Below, one piece after another: positions 48,023 through 58,100 of a DNA stretch of 64,000 bases. Every line of letters starts with the position of its first letter. Position 1 is the stretch's first letter. Both the position numbers and the translations under genes were made by a program. The notes under the pieces are model-generated. The model had not been told where the DNA came from. It saw nothing but the letters and a program-made list of their open reading frames with translations, and ran no database searches. This DNA is from Syntrophaceae bacterium UBA6087. GTDB lineage: Bacteria; Desulfobacterota; Desulfomonilia; UBA1062. Where the stretch lies: positions 62,001 to 126,000 of the forward strand of contig DIXF01000002.1 in the NCBI GenBank assembly GCA_002448235.1, read 5' to 3'.

Positions 48023-50758
48023 ATGAACCGTTCGAACGGACAAAAACCATGCTGCGCATCAAAGAACGATGGCCCCAAGAAAGAGTACCGGGATCCGGTA
48101 TGCGGGATGACCACGCAAGACCCCGATGCATATCTCACATATGATTATCAGGGAAAAACGTATTACTTCTGCAGCACCCATTGCAGGGATGCGTTTCAGG
48201 AGAATCCGGAGAAATATATCGGCCGGGGGAAAGCCGATAAAATGAAAAGCGCGGGCCCGGTTATGCTTTCCCCCGGCCATCAGAAGCCCTGTTGTGCTTC
48301 GCAAAGCCATGAACCGGATCAGGAGTACCGCGACCCGGTATGCGGGATGACCACGCAAGATCCCGATGCATACCTCAAACATGATTATCAGGGGAAAACG
48401 TATTACTTCTGCAGCACCCACTGTCTGAATAAGTTCAAGAGCAACCCTCATGCATACACCGGGGAACAGGCCCAGGCCCCCTCCGGGATGCCTGCTGAAG
48501 CCCGGAAAGCTCAAGGCAGTGAGTACTTCTGCCCCATGTGCCCTGAAGTGCACAGCACAAAACCGGCAAGCTGTCCGAAGTGCGGCATGGCCCTGGAACC
48601 CGTCATTCCCGGGGGCTTCCCCGGGAGCAGCCGCTGGACCTGCCCCATGCACCCTGAAATCATACAGGACGAGCCGGGCAGCTGCCCGAAGTGCGGTATG
48701 GCGCTGGAGCCCCTCGCGCCTGCGGAAGCGGCCGGAGATGACAATGCCGAATACTCCTACATGAAAAGGCGGTTTCTCATCAGCCTCATCCTGACCATCC
48801 CCCTTGTGATTATCGCCATGCGGCACATGATACCCGGCGGTTCGATCCTGCACGCGTGGGCATCTCCCCGCACCTATCTCTGGGCGGAGTTCATCCTTGC
48901 GAGCCCGGTGGTGCTCTGGGGCGCCTGGCCGTTTTTTGTCCGGGCATGGCAGTCGCTCGTCTTTAAAAGCCTGAACATGTTCACGCTCATCAGCTTAGGC
49001 ATCGCGGTGAGCTATCTCTACAGCATCGCGGCCTTGTTCTTCCCCTGGGTCTTTCCCCCCTCGCTCAAAACAATGGACGGGCTGGTCGGTGTGTATTTCG
49101 AGGCGGCTGCGGTCATAACCACACTCGTGCTTCTGGGGCAGATGCTGGAACTGAGGGCGCGCAGCAAGACAGGCGAGGCCATCAGGTCGCTCCTGAACCT
49201 CGCCCCGAAGACGGCGCGCAAGATCCATGCAGACGGGTCGGAAGAAGATGTTCCTCTCGACCTCGTGCACCCGGGAGACCGGTTGCGCGTGCGGCCCGGC
49301 GACAAGGTCCCCACGGACGGCATCGTGATCCAGGGAAAAAGCAATGTCGATGAATCCATGATTACGGGCGAGCCAGTCCCGCTCGAGAAAAAGGCCGGGG
49401 ACCGGGTGGTCGGAGCCACCGTGAACAGTACCGGAACCCTGGTCATGGAGGCAGAAAAGGTCGGGGCGGATACCATGCTCGCCCAGATCGTTTCACTGAC
49501 AGCCGAAGCGCAGAGGTCCCGCGCACCGATCCAGAGGGTTGCCGATGTCGTTGCCGGATACTTTGTCCCTGTGGTCGTGGCGATATCGCTCATTGCCTTT
49601 GCCACATGGCTCTGGATCGGGCCGGAGCCCAAGCTCGCCTATGCCGTGATCGCGGCAGTATCGGTGCTCATCATCGCGTGCCCCTGCGCTCTCGGCCTCG
49701 CAACGCCCGTATCGATCATGGTCGCCACAGGCAAAGGCGCAACCATGGGTCTGCTCTTCAGAAACGCCGGAGCCATTGAAAAACTGGGGAAGATCGATAC
49801 GCTCGTCGTAGACAAAACCGGCACCCTTACCCGGGGAAAACCCAGCCTCTCCTATATTCAGCCCGTAGGCGCACTGGATGAAAAGACTCTCGCAGGATAC
49901 GCGGGGAGCCTTGAAAGGGCAAGCGAGCACCCCCTGGCGCAAGCGGTAACAAAAGGAGCGCTGGAACTGGGAGCGCGCCTGATCGATGTGCAGGATTTCT
50001 CTACCTCCCCCGGCAAGGGGATAATCGGAACAATGGAAGGCAAGAGGGTCCTCCTCGGAAATCAGAAGCTCCTGGAGGATGAGGGCGTCTCCACGGGCGA
50101 ACTCGCCGATAAGGCTCGAACTCTGCAGGAGAAAGGTCAGACCGTTATGTATATGGCGATCGACGGTGCGCTGTCAGGCATCCTGGGTGTCTCGGATCAG
50201 ATCAAGGAGTCGTCGCACGATGCGATCGGACGCCTGCACAAGGAAGGCATCAGGATCGTGATGCTCACCGGCGACAACCGCGCCACGGCCTCTGCGGTAG
50301 CGAGACAGCTCGGAATCGACGATGTCGTTGCAGAGGTGCTGCCTGCGGACAAGGAAAAGGCTGTTTCCCGGCTCCAGCGGGAAGGAAGGACCGTTGCAAT
50401 GGCCGGTGACGGAATCAACGATGCTCCCTCCCTTGCCCGCGCAGATGTGGGCATCGCCATGGGAGACGGATCCGACATTGCAATGGAAAGCGCTTCCGTA
50501 ACTCTGGTCAAGGGAGACCTTCGGGGCATTGTCTCCGCAATACTCCTGAGCAGGGCAACCATGCGCAACATCAAACAGAACCTGTTTTTCGCATTCATAT
50601 ACAATGCCCTGTGCATCCCCATCGCAGCAGGGGTTCTCTATCCTTTCCTGGGGATCATCCTTTCTCCGATGATTGCGGCTGCAGCCATGAGCTTGAGCTC
50701 CGTATCGGTAATATCGAACGCGCTCCGGCTGAAAACGGTGCCTGTCGCATCATGGTGA
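48023..50758 (+). CDS. Copper/silver-type P1B ATPase with two YHS and two Cys-rich metal-binding domains
   Basis: 911 residues. N-terminal tandem YHS domains ('YRDPVCGMTTQDPDAYL' at about 21 and 101, each ending 'TYYFCSTHC'), then two heavy-metal-binding domains ('YFCPMCPEV...CPKCGMAL' and 'WTCPMHPEI...CPKCGMAL'; the first has Cys for the usual His), eight membrane helices, 'ITGEPVP', membrane site 'ACPCALGLATPVSI', phosphorylated Asp in 'DKTGTLTRG', 'SEHPLAQA' and 'GDGINDAPSL'. It resembles CopA-type exporters, but no HMA domain is present. The Cys-rich front may accept metal from chaperones or sense it. GAAAGGAG lies 7 nt before the ATG. No copper regulator is adjacent; an FNR-like site lies upstream. 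Confidence 0.93.
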   Translation: MNRSNGQKPCCASKNDGPKKEYRDPVCGMTTQDPDAYLTYDYQGKTYYFCSTHCRDAFQENPEKYIGRGKADKMKSAGPVMLSPGHQKPCCASQSHEPDQEYRDPVCGMTTQDPDAYLKHDYQGKTYYFCSTHCLNKFKSNPHAYTGEQAQAPSGMPAEARKAQGSEYFCPMCPEVHSTKPASCPKCGMALEPVIPGGFPGSSRWTCPMHPEIIQDEPGSCPKCGMALEPLAPAEAAGDDNAEYSYMKRRFLISLILTIPLVIIAMRHMIPGGSILHAWASPRTYLWAEFILASPVVLWGAWPFFVRAWQSLVFKSLNMFTLISLGIAVSYLYSIAALFFPWVFPPSLKTMDGLVGVYFEAAAVITTLVLLGQMLELRARSKTGEAIRSLLNLAPKTARKIHADGSEEDVPLDLVHPGDRLRVRPGDKVPTDGIVIQGKSNVDESMITGEPVPLEKKAGDRVVGATVNSTGTLVMEAEKVGADTMLAQIVSLTAEAQRSRAPIQRVADVVAGYFVPVVVAISLIAFATWLWIGPEPKLAYAVIAAVSVLIIACPCALGLATPVSIMVATGKGATMGLLFRNAGAIEKLGKIDTLVVDKTGTLTRGKPSLSYIQPVGALDEKTLAGYAGSLERASEHPLAQAVTKGALELGARLIDVQDFSTSPGKGIIGTMEGKRVLLGNQKLLEDEGVSTGELADKARTLQEKGQTVMYMAIDGALSGILGVSDQIKESSHDAIGRLHKEGIRIVMLTGDNRATASAVARQLGIDDVVAEVLPADKEKAVSRLQREGRTVAMAGDGINDAPSLARADVGIAMGDGSDIAMESASVTLVKGDLRGIVSAILLSRATMRNIKQNLFFAFIYNALCIPIAAGVLYPFLGIILSPMIAAAAMSLSSVSVISNALRLKTVPVASW
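48083..48427 (+). repeat. Recent in-frame duplication of the YHS domain
   Basis: Segments 48083-48187 and 48323-48427 are nearly identical at DNA level (for example 48094-48120 differs from 48334-48360 only near its start), with a period of 240 nt or 80 codons. The flanking codons between them are less similar but also start with a related Cys-Cys motif (PCCAS), so the whole 80-codon unit was duplicated. Confidence 0.8.
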
Positions 50759-50944
50759 GAGATGGGCACCTGCACGAAGAAGGCTCCTGCCTGCCGGTCA
50801 AAAACGGGCATGTCCCTCTTTTTGGATACCCTCTGTCGGGAGGGTCATAAAATCAGCATTGCAAAGCCGTTAAAAAAAAGATAATGGAACTAACAAGGTT
50901 TTGCATTGCGTCTCTTGAAGCTTTGAATGTTTATGCTGCTATGA

Positions 50945-50962
50945 ACACATGATGTCATGTGT
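50945..50962. repeat. Palindromic element in the 350-nt gap after the copper ATPase
   Basis: ACACATGA-TG-TCATGTGT, two perfect 8-base arms with a 2-base spacer. It lies in the AT-rich region 50759-51108, which has no gene I can support. It could be a protein site or an RNA hairpin. A further 6-bp repeat (ACCCTC/GAGGGT, 50828-50845) is closer to the ATPase stop. Confidence 0.35.
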
Positions 50963-51006
50963 ATCCTTACATGCTATTACTATCGTTTATTTCTTGTTTT
51001 GAGTAT

Positions 51007-51034
51007 GAGGCTCATGCATGCATGGGCCTCTTTT
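51007..51034 (+). terminator. Rho-independent terminator
   Basis: A 9-bp stem (GAGGCTCAT with ATGGGCCTC, one T-G pair), loop GCATGC, then TTTT. It is 248 nt past the copper ATPase stop, so it ends that transcript or a separate small RNA, and it insulates the kinase gene at 51109. Confidence 0.65.
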
Positions 51035-51108
51035 CATTCTGTTTCATGTAATGACGTGATTCAGCATCGATTGATGCTCCTCCACCCTGGTCATTCCAGG
51101 AAGGAGAA

Positions 51109-53706
51109 ATGAATCAGTGCAAACCGAGGTTCCCCGCTTTGGGGAAAGGAGTATTGAAAAGGGATGCGCCGGTTCACGTGCAAAAACTAGAATCAACTTT
51201 ACCATTCAACAGCGCTCGAAAAAGACGGCGTGTCTGGTTGCACAGGATAGCCGTTTTCGGGCCGCTTTTCCTTTTAACGCTCGTTATCTGGCTTGATCAG
51301 ATATTCGATGTCTCCCACGTCGTTTTCGGTACGCTCCCGGACAAGGCAAACTGGCCTCTTGCAGTGACAGAAACGGTCTTTGTCATCCTGGCAGGGATTC
51401 TCGTTTCCTTTATCGTTTCGTATGCCACCAGGGAACTGACGGCAGATGAGCAGGACAGGAAAAGACATAAGCTCTTTTCGGATATCCTCATCAGCGAGTC
51501 TCCGACACTGTTCCTGGCGATCAGAACCGACGGAAGCGTCCTCATGGCAAGCAATTCACTCCTCGATAAGCTCGGCTATAGCCTGGATGAGGTCCTCGGA
51601 AAAAATTACCTCTCCACGTTTATACCGATCAGAGAACAGGGGGAAGTTGCGGAAATAGTCGAAAAACTCATCCGTTCAGAATCGCCGGCAAAAAACGAAA
51701 ATTATGCCGTATCACGAGAGGGGAAGGAGTTCCTCATCCAGTGGGAGGGCAGAGTCGCATACCAATCGAATGGCGATATCGATTTTGTCTATGCCGCGGG
51801 GACCGACATCACTGAAAGGAAAAAAACCGAGCTCGCACTCCGTCAGAGCGAAGAGCGGTACCGTTCGTTTATCCAGAAATTTCAGGGCATAGCATACCGG
51901 GGAACCCTCGATTATTCCCCCGTATTCTTTCATGGGTCAGTCGAAGAGATTACCGGATACTCCGAGCAGGATTTCCTCAGGGGATCTCCCCGATGGGATA
52001 CGATACTCCATCCTGAAGACGCGGAAATCTTCCGGAAAGATCTGGAAAGCATCAGGACAGTTCCGAATTATGCAGTCGAAAGAACATACCGGATAATCAG
52101 GCGTGACGGCCAAACGCGGTGGGTGCGGGAATATATCCAGAACATGAGCGATCCCGAGGGCATACCCGCAGCAGTACAGGGGATGATCTACGACATTACC
52201 ACCGCCAAGGAGGTGCAGGATTCCTTACGAAAAAGCGACGAACGATACCGACTGCTCGCTGAAAACGTAAAGGACGTCATCTGGGTCCTCGATAGGTACA
52301 TGCGCTACACCTATATCAGCCCATCGGTAGAAAGACTGCGGGGATATCGCGTTGAAGAAGCCATGGGCCTGCCTTTGGACAAGATGTTTACCCCTCGTTC
52401 CTACAAAAGAATCAAATCAATCATATCCCAGGTGTTTGTCATGCAGGAGAAAGGCGAGATTTCCGATATCAACAGATCTCTAACCTTTGAATCGGAGCTT
52501 TTACACAAGGACGGAACGACCGTCTGGGTGGAGGTAACCGCAAGTTTCGCCTTCGATGCAAACGGCCTTCCCGCCGGATTTGTCGGGGTCACCAGAGACA
52601 TATCCGAGAGGAAGAAAACCGAAGAAGCCATTCGGCAGCGAGAGGAAATATACAGAACCATCTTCGAGAACACCGGGACAGCCATGATAATCACCGAGCA
52701 CGATACGACCATATCTTTAACGAACGATGAATTCGAAAAGCTCTCCGGATATACAAAGGAAGAGCTGGAGGGGAAGAAATCCTGGAAGGAGTTCGTCATA
52801 CCCGAAGACCTCGATCGCCTCATGGGATACCACGCGAACAGGAAGGCCGATCCTGTATCGGTACCGAGTAGTAAATTCGACTTCCGGTTCCTCAGCAGAC
52901 AGGGCTTGATGAAGGACGTTTATGCTACGGTTATGGTGATTCCCGGCACTACGCGGGCAGTTGTATCTCTACTGGATATCACCGAGACGAAAAAGGCGTC
53001 CGAGGAACTGCAGGTTTCGCGGGAACAGCTCCGCAACCTGCACAAGCACTCTCAGGATGTCCGAGAGAGAGAGCGCACCCGCGTCGCCCGAGAGATCCAC
53101 GATGAATTAGGGCAGGTCCTCACTGCGCTGAAGATGGATTTGTCCTACCTTGCAAAAAAACTCCCTCCGGAGTTTCCGTCCCTGCGCACGAAGACGAACC
53201 TTATGCTCAGATTCGTCGATATGACCATCCAGTCGGTGAAACGAATCACTATGGACTTGCGGCCAGGCCTTCTAGACCATCTGGGACTGGTGGCGGCTAT
53301 CGAGTGGCAGGCGGACGAATTTCAGAAGCGTACCGGGATTAGGTACAGCCTTTCCGTGGACCCCGAGGATATTATCCTCAATCCGGACAGCTCGACATCG
53401 ATCTTCAGAATTTTCCAGGAAACGCTCACCAATATTGCCCGGCATGCCCATGCAACGGAAATAAAGATATCGTTACTCGAAAAAGACGGTATACTCGAAT
53501 TGACGGTAAGTGATAATGGAATCGGGATATCAAAGGACCAGATAGAAAACGCCAAGTCGTTCGGCCTTATGGGAATAAAGGAACGGGCGTACTTCAGCGG
53601 CGGGCAGGCAAAGATCTTTGGGAAGAAGGGCAAAGGGACAACAGTACAGGTTTCCATACCGTTTGATCAAATGAGGATTCTCGATGATACGAGTGCTTAT
53701 TGCTGA
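51109..53706 (+). CDS. Membrane sensor kinase of the NarL family (4 PAS, HisKA_3)
   Basis: 865 residues. Two N-terminal membrane helices (about 45-62 and 83-103) enclose a short periplasmic loop. Four PAS domains follow (about 120-240, 250-370, 380-505, 510-635), each starting with a 'YR..' helix. The dimerisation domain has 'RERERTRVAREIHDELGQVL' with the phosphoacceptor His, and the ATPase has 'DNGIGISKDQI' and 'SFGLMGIKERA'. The response regulator gene overlaps its end by 23 nt, so they form a two-component pair. GGAAGGAG precedes the ATG, and a 6-bp inverted repeat (AGCATC/GATGCT, 51063-51078) lies in the leader. Signal unknown. Confidence 0.93.
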   Translation: MNQCKPRFPALGKGVLKRDAPVHVQKLESTLPFNSARKRRRVWLHRIAVFGPLFLLTLVIWLDQIFDVSHVVFGTLPDKANWPLAVTETVFVILAGILVSFIVSYATRELTADEQDRKRHKLFSDILISESPTLFLAIRTDGSVLMASNSLLDKLGYSLDEVLGKNYLSTFIPIREQGEVAEIVEKLIRSESPAKNENYAVSREGKEFLIQWEGRVAYQSNGDIDFVYAAGTDITERKKTELALRQSEERYRSFIQKFQGIAYRGTLDYSPVFFHGSVEEITGYSEQDFLRGSPRWDTILHPEDAEIFRKDLESIRTVPNYAVERTYRIIRRDGQTRWVREYIQNMSDPEGIPAAVQGMIYDITTAKEVQDSLRKSDERYRLLAENVKDVIWVLDRYMRYTYISPSVERLRGYRVEEAMGLPLDKMFTPRSYKRIKSIISQVFVMQEKGEISDINRSLTFESELLHKDGTTVWVEVTASFAFDANGLPAGFVGVTRDISERKKTEEAIRQREEIYRTIFENTGTAMIITEHDTTISLTNDEFEKLSGYTKEELEGKKSWKEFVIPEDLDRLMGYHANRKADPVSVPSSKFDFRFLSRQGLMKDVYATVMVIPGTTRAVVSLLDITETKKASEELQVSREQLRNLHKHSQDVRERERTRVAREIHDELGQVLTALKMDLSYLAKKLPPEFPSLRTKTNLMLRFVDMTIQSVKRITMDLRPGLLDHLGLVAAIEWQADEFQKRTGIRYSLSVDPEDIILNPDSSTSIFRIFQETLTNIARHAHATEIKISLLEKDGILELTVSDNGIGISKDQIENAKSFGLMGIKERAYFSGGQAKIFGKKGKGTTVQVSIPFDQMRILDDTSAYC

Positions 53707-54316
53707 CGACCACCCCATTGTCAGGGAAGGCTTGAAACAGATCCTGTCCGACACGGAAGATATCGTCGTCGTAGATGAGGCGGACAGCGGTTCTGCCGTC
53801 TTAAGTCTCACGATGAGAAACAACTATGACGTCATCCTCCTGGACATCTCCATGCCCGGGAGGGACGGCCTGGAAGTGCTCAAGGAGCTGAAACAGCTCA
53901 AGCCGAAGCTGTCCGTGCTCGTTTTGAGCATGTACCCTGAAGAGCACTACGCCGTGAGGGTCCTTCGAGGAGGCGCCTCGGGATACCTGACCAAGTCCAG
54001 CGCCCCTGATGAACTGATCTCCGCAATCCGCAAGGTTGCCTCCGGAAGAAAGTATATCAGCTCGACGCTGGCGGAAAGGCTCACATACGAGCTGGACCGG
54101 GACGCCGACAAACCTCTCCACGAGATCCTTTCCGACAGGGAGTATCAGGTAATGCATATGCTGGCCACGGGGAAATCCGTGAAAGAGATCGCGGACGAGC
54201 TCAGCTTAAGCGTAAAAACCGTGAGCACCTACCGGACCCGCATCCTCGGTAAAATGAACATAAAGAATAATGCCGAGATCGTCCTGTATGCCGTGCAGAA
54301 TAAGCTCGTCGACTGA
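53684..54316 (+). CDS. NarL/FixJ-family response regulator
   Basis: 210 residues: receiver domain with acidic pocket 'IADDHPIVREG', phosphoacceptor Asp in 'YDVILLDISMPGRDG' and Lys in 'GYLTKSSAPDEL', then a LuxR-type helix-turn-helix ('LSDREYQVMHMLATGKSVKE', 'LSLSVKTVSTYRTRILGKMN'). It would bind DNA after phosphorylation by the kinase encoded just upstream. The start ATG lies within the kinase gene (23-nt overlap in another frame), giving coupled translation. Confidence 0.95.
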   Translation: MIRVLIADDHPIVREGLKQILSDTEDIVVVDEADSGSAVLSLTMRNNYDVILLDISMPGRDGLEVLKELKQLKPKLSVLVLSMYPEEHYAVRVLRGGASGYLTKSSAPDELISAIRKVASGRKYISSTLAERLTYELDRDADKPLHEILSDREYQVMHMLATGKSVKEIADELSLSVKTVSTYRTRILGKMNIKNNAEIVLYAVQNKLVD

Positions 54317-54532
54317 TGACGAAGGGCTCGCGGGGCTGGAAGATTTTTTCTGCGGCCCGGTGCAAATCCGATCATAGTGCGGTGATAACGCTTTCAGTCA
54401 GACACATGTAGGATTATACCTACAGGACAAAAAGGAAAAATATTACACCTGTTATAGTCAATATCTGATTTACTGTCTTATAATATTATCATAGAAAGAA
54501 AATACAACAAGTGTTGTTCTGACCTCCTTTAC

Positions 54533-54598
54533 GCCAGAAGAGGGGACAAGTCCTCTCGTGCTTTGTCCTTACACCTAACTTCTTCTGGCTATTTTTTT
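54533..54598 (+). terminator. Terminator of the kinase/regulator operon
   Basis: GCCAGAAGA (54533-54541) pairs with TCTTCTGGC (54581-54589), with a nested GGGGAC/GTCCTC-like stem inside, followed by TTTTTTT at 54592-54598. The T-run reaches the stop codon of the opposite response regulator gene. The 216 nt between the regulator stop and the hairpin are AT-rich with a possible promoter (TATAAT, 54479-54484). Confidence 0.7.
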
Positions 54599-55121
54599 AT
54601 CCTTTTTTGTCTTCCCCGTTCTTTTCCACATCATCGAGCACGCTTCCCCTCAGAAAAAGATGCATGTACTCCCTCCTGGCGTCTTCGAGCTCGGCGGTAC
54701 GCTCCTGAAGAAGCCATTCGAGAAAATCCCTGTGCCGCTTCAATTCCAGATGGGTTTTCACCCGCGCAAGGACGACCGTTAAAGAAAAAGGCTTGGTGAT
54801 GTAATCGACGGCTCCGATCTCAAAGCCCTTTGTTTCGTCATCTTCAGAGCTCTTTGCCGTGATGAAGATAACAGGGATATTTTTGGTCATATCCTGGGAC
54901 TTTAAAGACCTGCATACCTCATACCCGTCCATGACAGGCATGACGATGTCCAGAAGGATCATGTCCGGAGGGTTTTTCCCCGAAAGAGTGAGCGCTTCGG
55001 AGCCGCTGCTCGCGAAGCTTATCTGATAATCGTTCATGAGCATCTCTCCGAGGATCTTTATGTTTGCAGGCTCATCGTCTACGATAAGTATCTTTTGCCG
55101 TACATGCCCTTCATGCTTCAT
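54597..55121 (-). CDS. Response regulator with C-terminal coiled coil
   Basis: 174 residues: a receiver domain with 'ILIVDDEPANIKILGEML', phosphoacceptor Asp in 'DMILLDIVMPVMDGYEV', Thr in 'IFITAK' and Lys in 'DYITKPF', then a long helix ('LARVKTHLELKRHRDFLEW', 'LLQERTAELEDARREYMHLF') and no enzymatic or DNA-binding domain. Such proteins often act as phosphate relays or as truncated forms of regulators that carry an output domain after the helix. Its ATG overlaps the stop of the giant hybrid kinase by one base (TGATG), so it is likely the downstream partner of that kinase. Confidence 0.92.
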   Translation of the reverse strand: MKHEGHVRQKILIVDDEPANIKILGEMLMNDYQISFASSGSEALTLSGKNPPDMILLDIVMPVMDGYEVCRSLKSQDMTKNIPVIFITAKSSEDDETKGFEIGAVDYITKPFSLTVVLARVKTHLELKRHRDFLEWLLQERTAELEDARREYMHLFLRGSVLDDVEKNGEDKKG

Positions 55122-58100
55122 CAGTCATCTCCCTCACAAGATATATTCATAGCCCGCGAAATACCGGAAAGGGTTTCCCGGGCCTTTCCAAAATCGAACC
55201 TGCGGATCTGCTCCTCGAGTATTTCCAGATCGGGGGCAAATCCTGTTCGACACAGATCCTTTTTCAATTCATTGACAACCGTTACGGCTTCCAGCTCGTT
55301 TTTCTGAAGCTGGGACGAAAGCTGTACGATCAGCGGCGTAACGGCAGATCTATCCACCGTGCCGGAGCCGTCCGTTGATGTTTCTCTCCGTACGGGTCCA
55401 TTGATGCTGCGGGCTGACTCAAGAACGATATGCAAGGCCTTTTCTAAATCGTCAAGAACTTTTAAAATGATTTCCGTCCCTTCCCCTTTTCGTATCCCCT
55501 TCTCAAGTTTCGCCGAGAGCAGATGGAGCTCGGTAGCCGAGAGATTCCCGGAAACACCTTTCATGGTATGCGCCATCCGCAGCGCGAGTTCGTTGTCTCC
55601 ACGTTCGAGCGCATCCCTAACTTTGCGGCAGAAATCTTTGTAGTCGCGGGAAAAGTCGGCCAGCAGCTCTTTGAAAAGCCTTCTATTTCCGGCGATCCTG
55701 TGCAGGCAAGATTCGATATATATCCCCGGCAGCGCCTCCGGGATGCCTTCCGGCGATATATCGGGGGATTTATGTTCCGGAGGATTCGTGCCTTTGCCGG
55801 TTTTTTCCGATGGAACCCACATATTCAGCAGAGAAAAAAGCTGATCCATCTCGATCGGTTTTGTTATATGGTCATTCATCCCGGCATCGAGACACTTCTC
55901 ACGGTCGCCCTTCATGGCGTGCGCGGTCATGGCAATGATGGGCAGATCTGCATATTTCCCCATTGCGCGTATCCTGCGGGTCGCCTCGTATCCGTCCATT
56001 ATCGGCATCTGGATATCCATGAGCACGATATCAAACAGCCGCGCTTCGAGCGCGTTAATCGCTTCCTGCCCGTTTCCGGCAATGCTCACGACCAGACCTT
56101 CGGACTCCAGGATCTCCCGGGCTACCTGCTGGTTGATTGTATTATCCTCGACCAGCAAGACTTCCACTCCGGCAAGGCTTCGCAGATTATCCGGCCGCTC
56201 TTCCCCCGCCGCTCTCTTTATTTCGGCTGTAACAGGAACGTCTAAAAGACCCAGAATGCACTGGTGCAGCAGAGAATATTTTATAGGCTTCGTGACCACC
56301 GCATCCACCATGTCTCTCTGCACGAGAGGACCTTTGCCGAAAGGGATAAGCGCAATGATCTTCGTGTTCTTCAGCGTCTCGTTTTTGCGGATGTCTTCGA
56401 GGATGCCGATCGACGGTTTGCGCAGATTCAGGATGAGCAGGTCATAGGGATCTTTTTTCGCAGCGCGGAGCAACTCGCCCGCAGCTGCCTTTTCCTTCTC
56501 CAATGACGTGACCTTGAAGGAGAGCGACGAGAGGATACTCGTCAGTATCTCCCGCGATCCTTCTGCGCTGTCCTGGATCAGTATCTTGTATCCATTTTCG
56601 CGGACATTGGTGGCGACATGGTGCATGGTGCATTTTTCTGAGCGCTGCAATCCGAAATCCGCCTGGAAGAAAAAAATGCTTCCTTTTCCCGCTTCACTTT
56701 CCACGCCTATGTCGCCGCCCATCATGTCAACGAGACGTTTGCAGATTGTCAGCCCGAGGCCGGTGCCGCCGTACTGCCTTGTCGTCGATTCATCCGCCTG
56801 AGTAAAGGGATTGAACAGCTTTGCGATATGCTCTTTCTGAATGCCGATTCCGGTGTCGGCAACCGAGAATTTCAGTCGTGCCTGCTGTGCATCCTCCTGC
56901 ACCAGGCCCACCTTGACCACCACCTCGCCTTTACTGGTGAACTTAATGGCATTCCCCGCGAGATTGACGAGTATCTGCTTGAGGCGTAAAGGATCGCCCT
57001 TGAGGCTACAGGGTGTGCCGGGCTCTATGTATGCCATGAGATCCAGCATCTTTTCGCCTGCCTTGCCGGCAAAAACATCCGCGACGTTCTCGATGACGTC
57101 ATGCAAGTCGAAATCTATCGTCTCCAGGGTCAGCCTGTCTGCCTCAATCTTTGAGAAATCGAGTATGTCATTGATGACATCGAGCAGATTATGGCCCGAC
57201 AATCGAATCTTCTGGAGATAATCGAGCTGTTTTTCCGAAAGATCGGTCTTTAAGGTGAGATCGGCGAGTCCGACGATAGCGTTCAGCGGGGTTCGGATCT
57301 CGTGGCTCATATTTGCCAGGAAGGTGCTTTTCGCCTGATTTGCAGCCTCTGCCGCAGCCTTTTCCTGCTGGAGGGTCTCAAGGTTCTTCCGCTCGGTAAT
57401 ATCCCTCACGATTCCCCGGAATCCTAAGGGCTTGTCGTTAAGGTCCTTGATCAGCGATACGGACATCTCGACATAGCAAGGCCGTCCGTCCTTTCTGTTG
57501 AGCTTAAGATCGAGGAATTTTGTTGTGTGGCCAGTTTTGTAAACTGTGGAAAAGGACTGCGAGACGCGCTCTCTTTCTTTTTCAAAGATGAGCTTTTTGT
57601 TATCCATTTCCCAGAGCTCGCTCTTGGTCAGCCCGAGCATCCTGCAGAAAGCATCGTTGAAAAACGTGAACCTGCCCGGAGTGTTCATCTCATAGTAGCC
57701 TTCTTCCATCGTGTCCAAGATGGTGCGGTATTTCTCTTCGCTGTCCTTGATGGTTTTCTCATACAGAATCCTCTCGGTGATATCCCTGGCAGATCCCCTG
57801 ATTCCTGCGGGCATGCCGTTCTTATCGAGTATGAGCGAGTTTTTATATTCGATGACACGTTCTTCTCCATCTCTGCTCGCTATCTTCATCAGCCCTTCAC
57901 TGCGGCCGTTGGTAATAACCGAATGGAGATAATCCTTCACCATGGGCTGATATCTCTGCGGCACCAGTTCGTGGAGAGTCAATCCCTCCGGCAGAGGATC
58001 GTTGACATCATAGCCTATGATTTCCTTCATGGCCCGATTGCTCTCGATAAACCTGCCTTCCAGATCATGTACATACCAGCCGTCCGAAACATTCTCAAAG

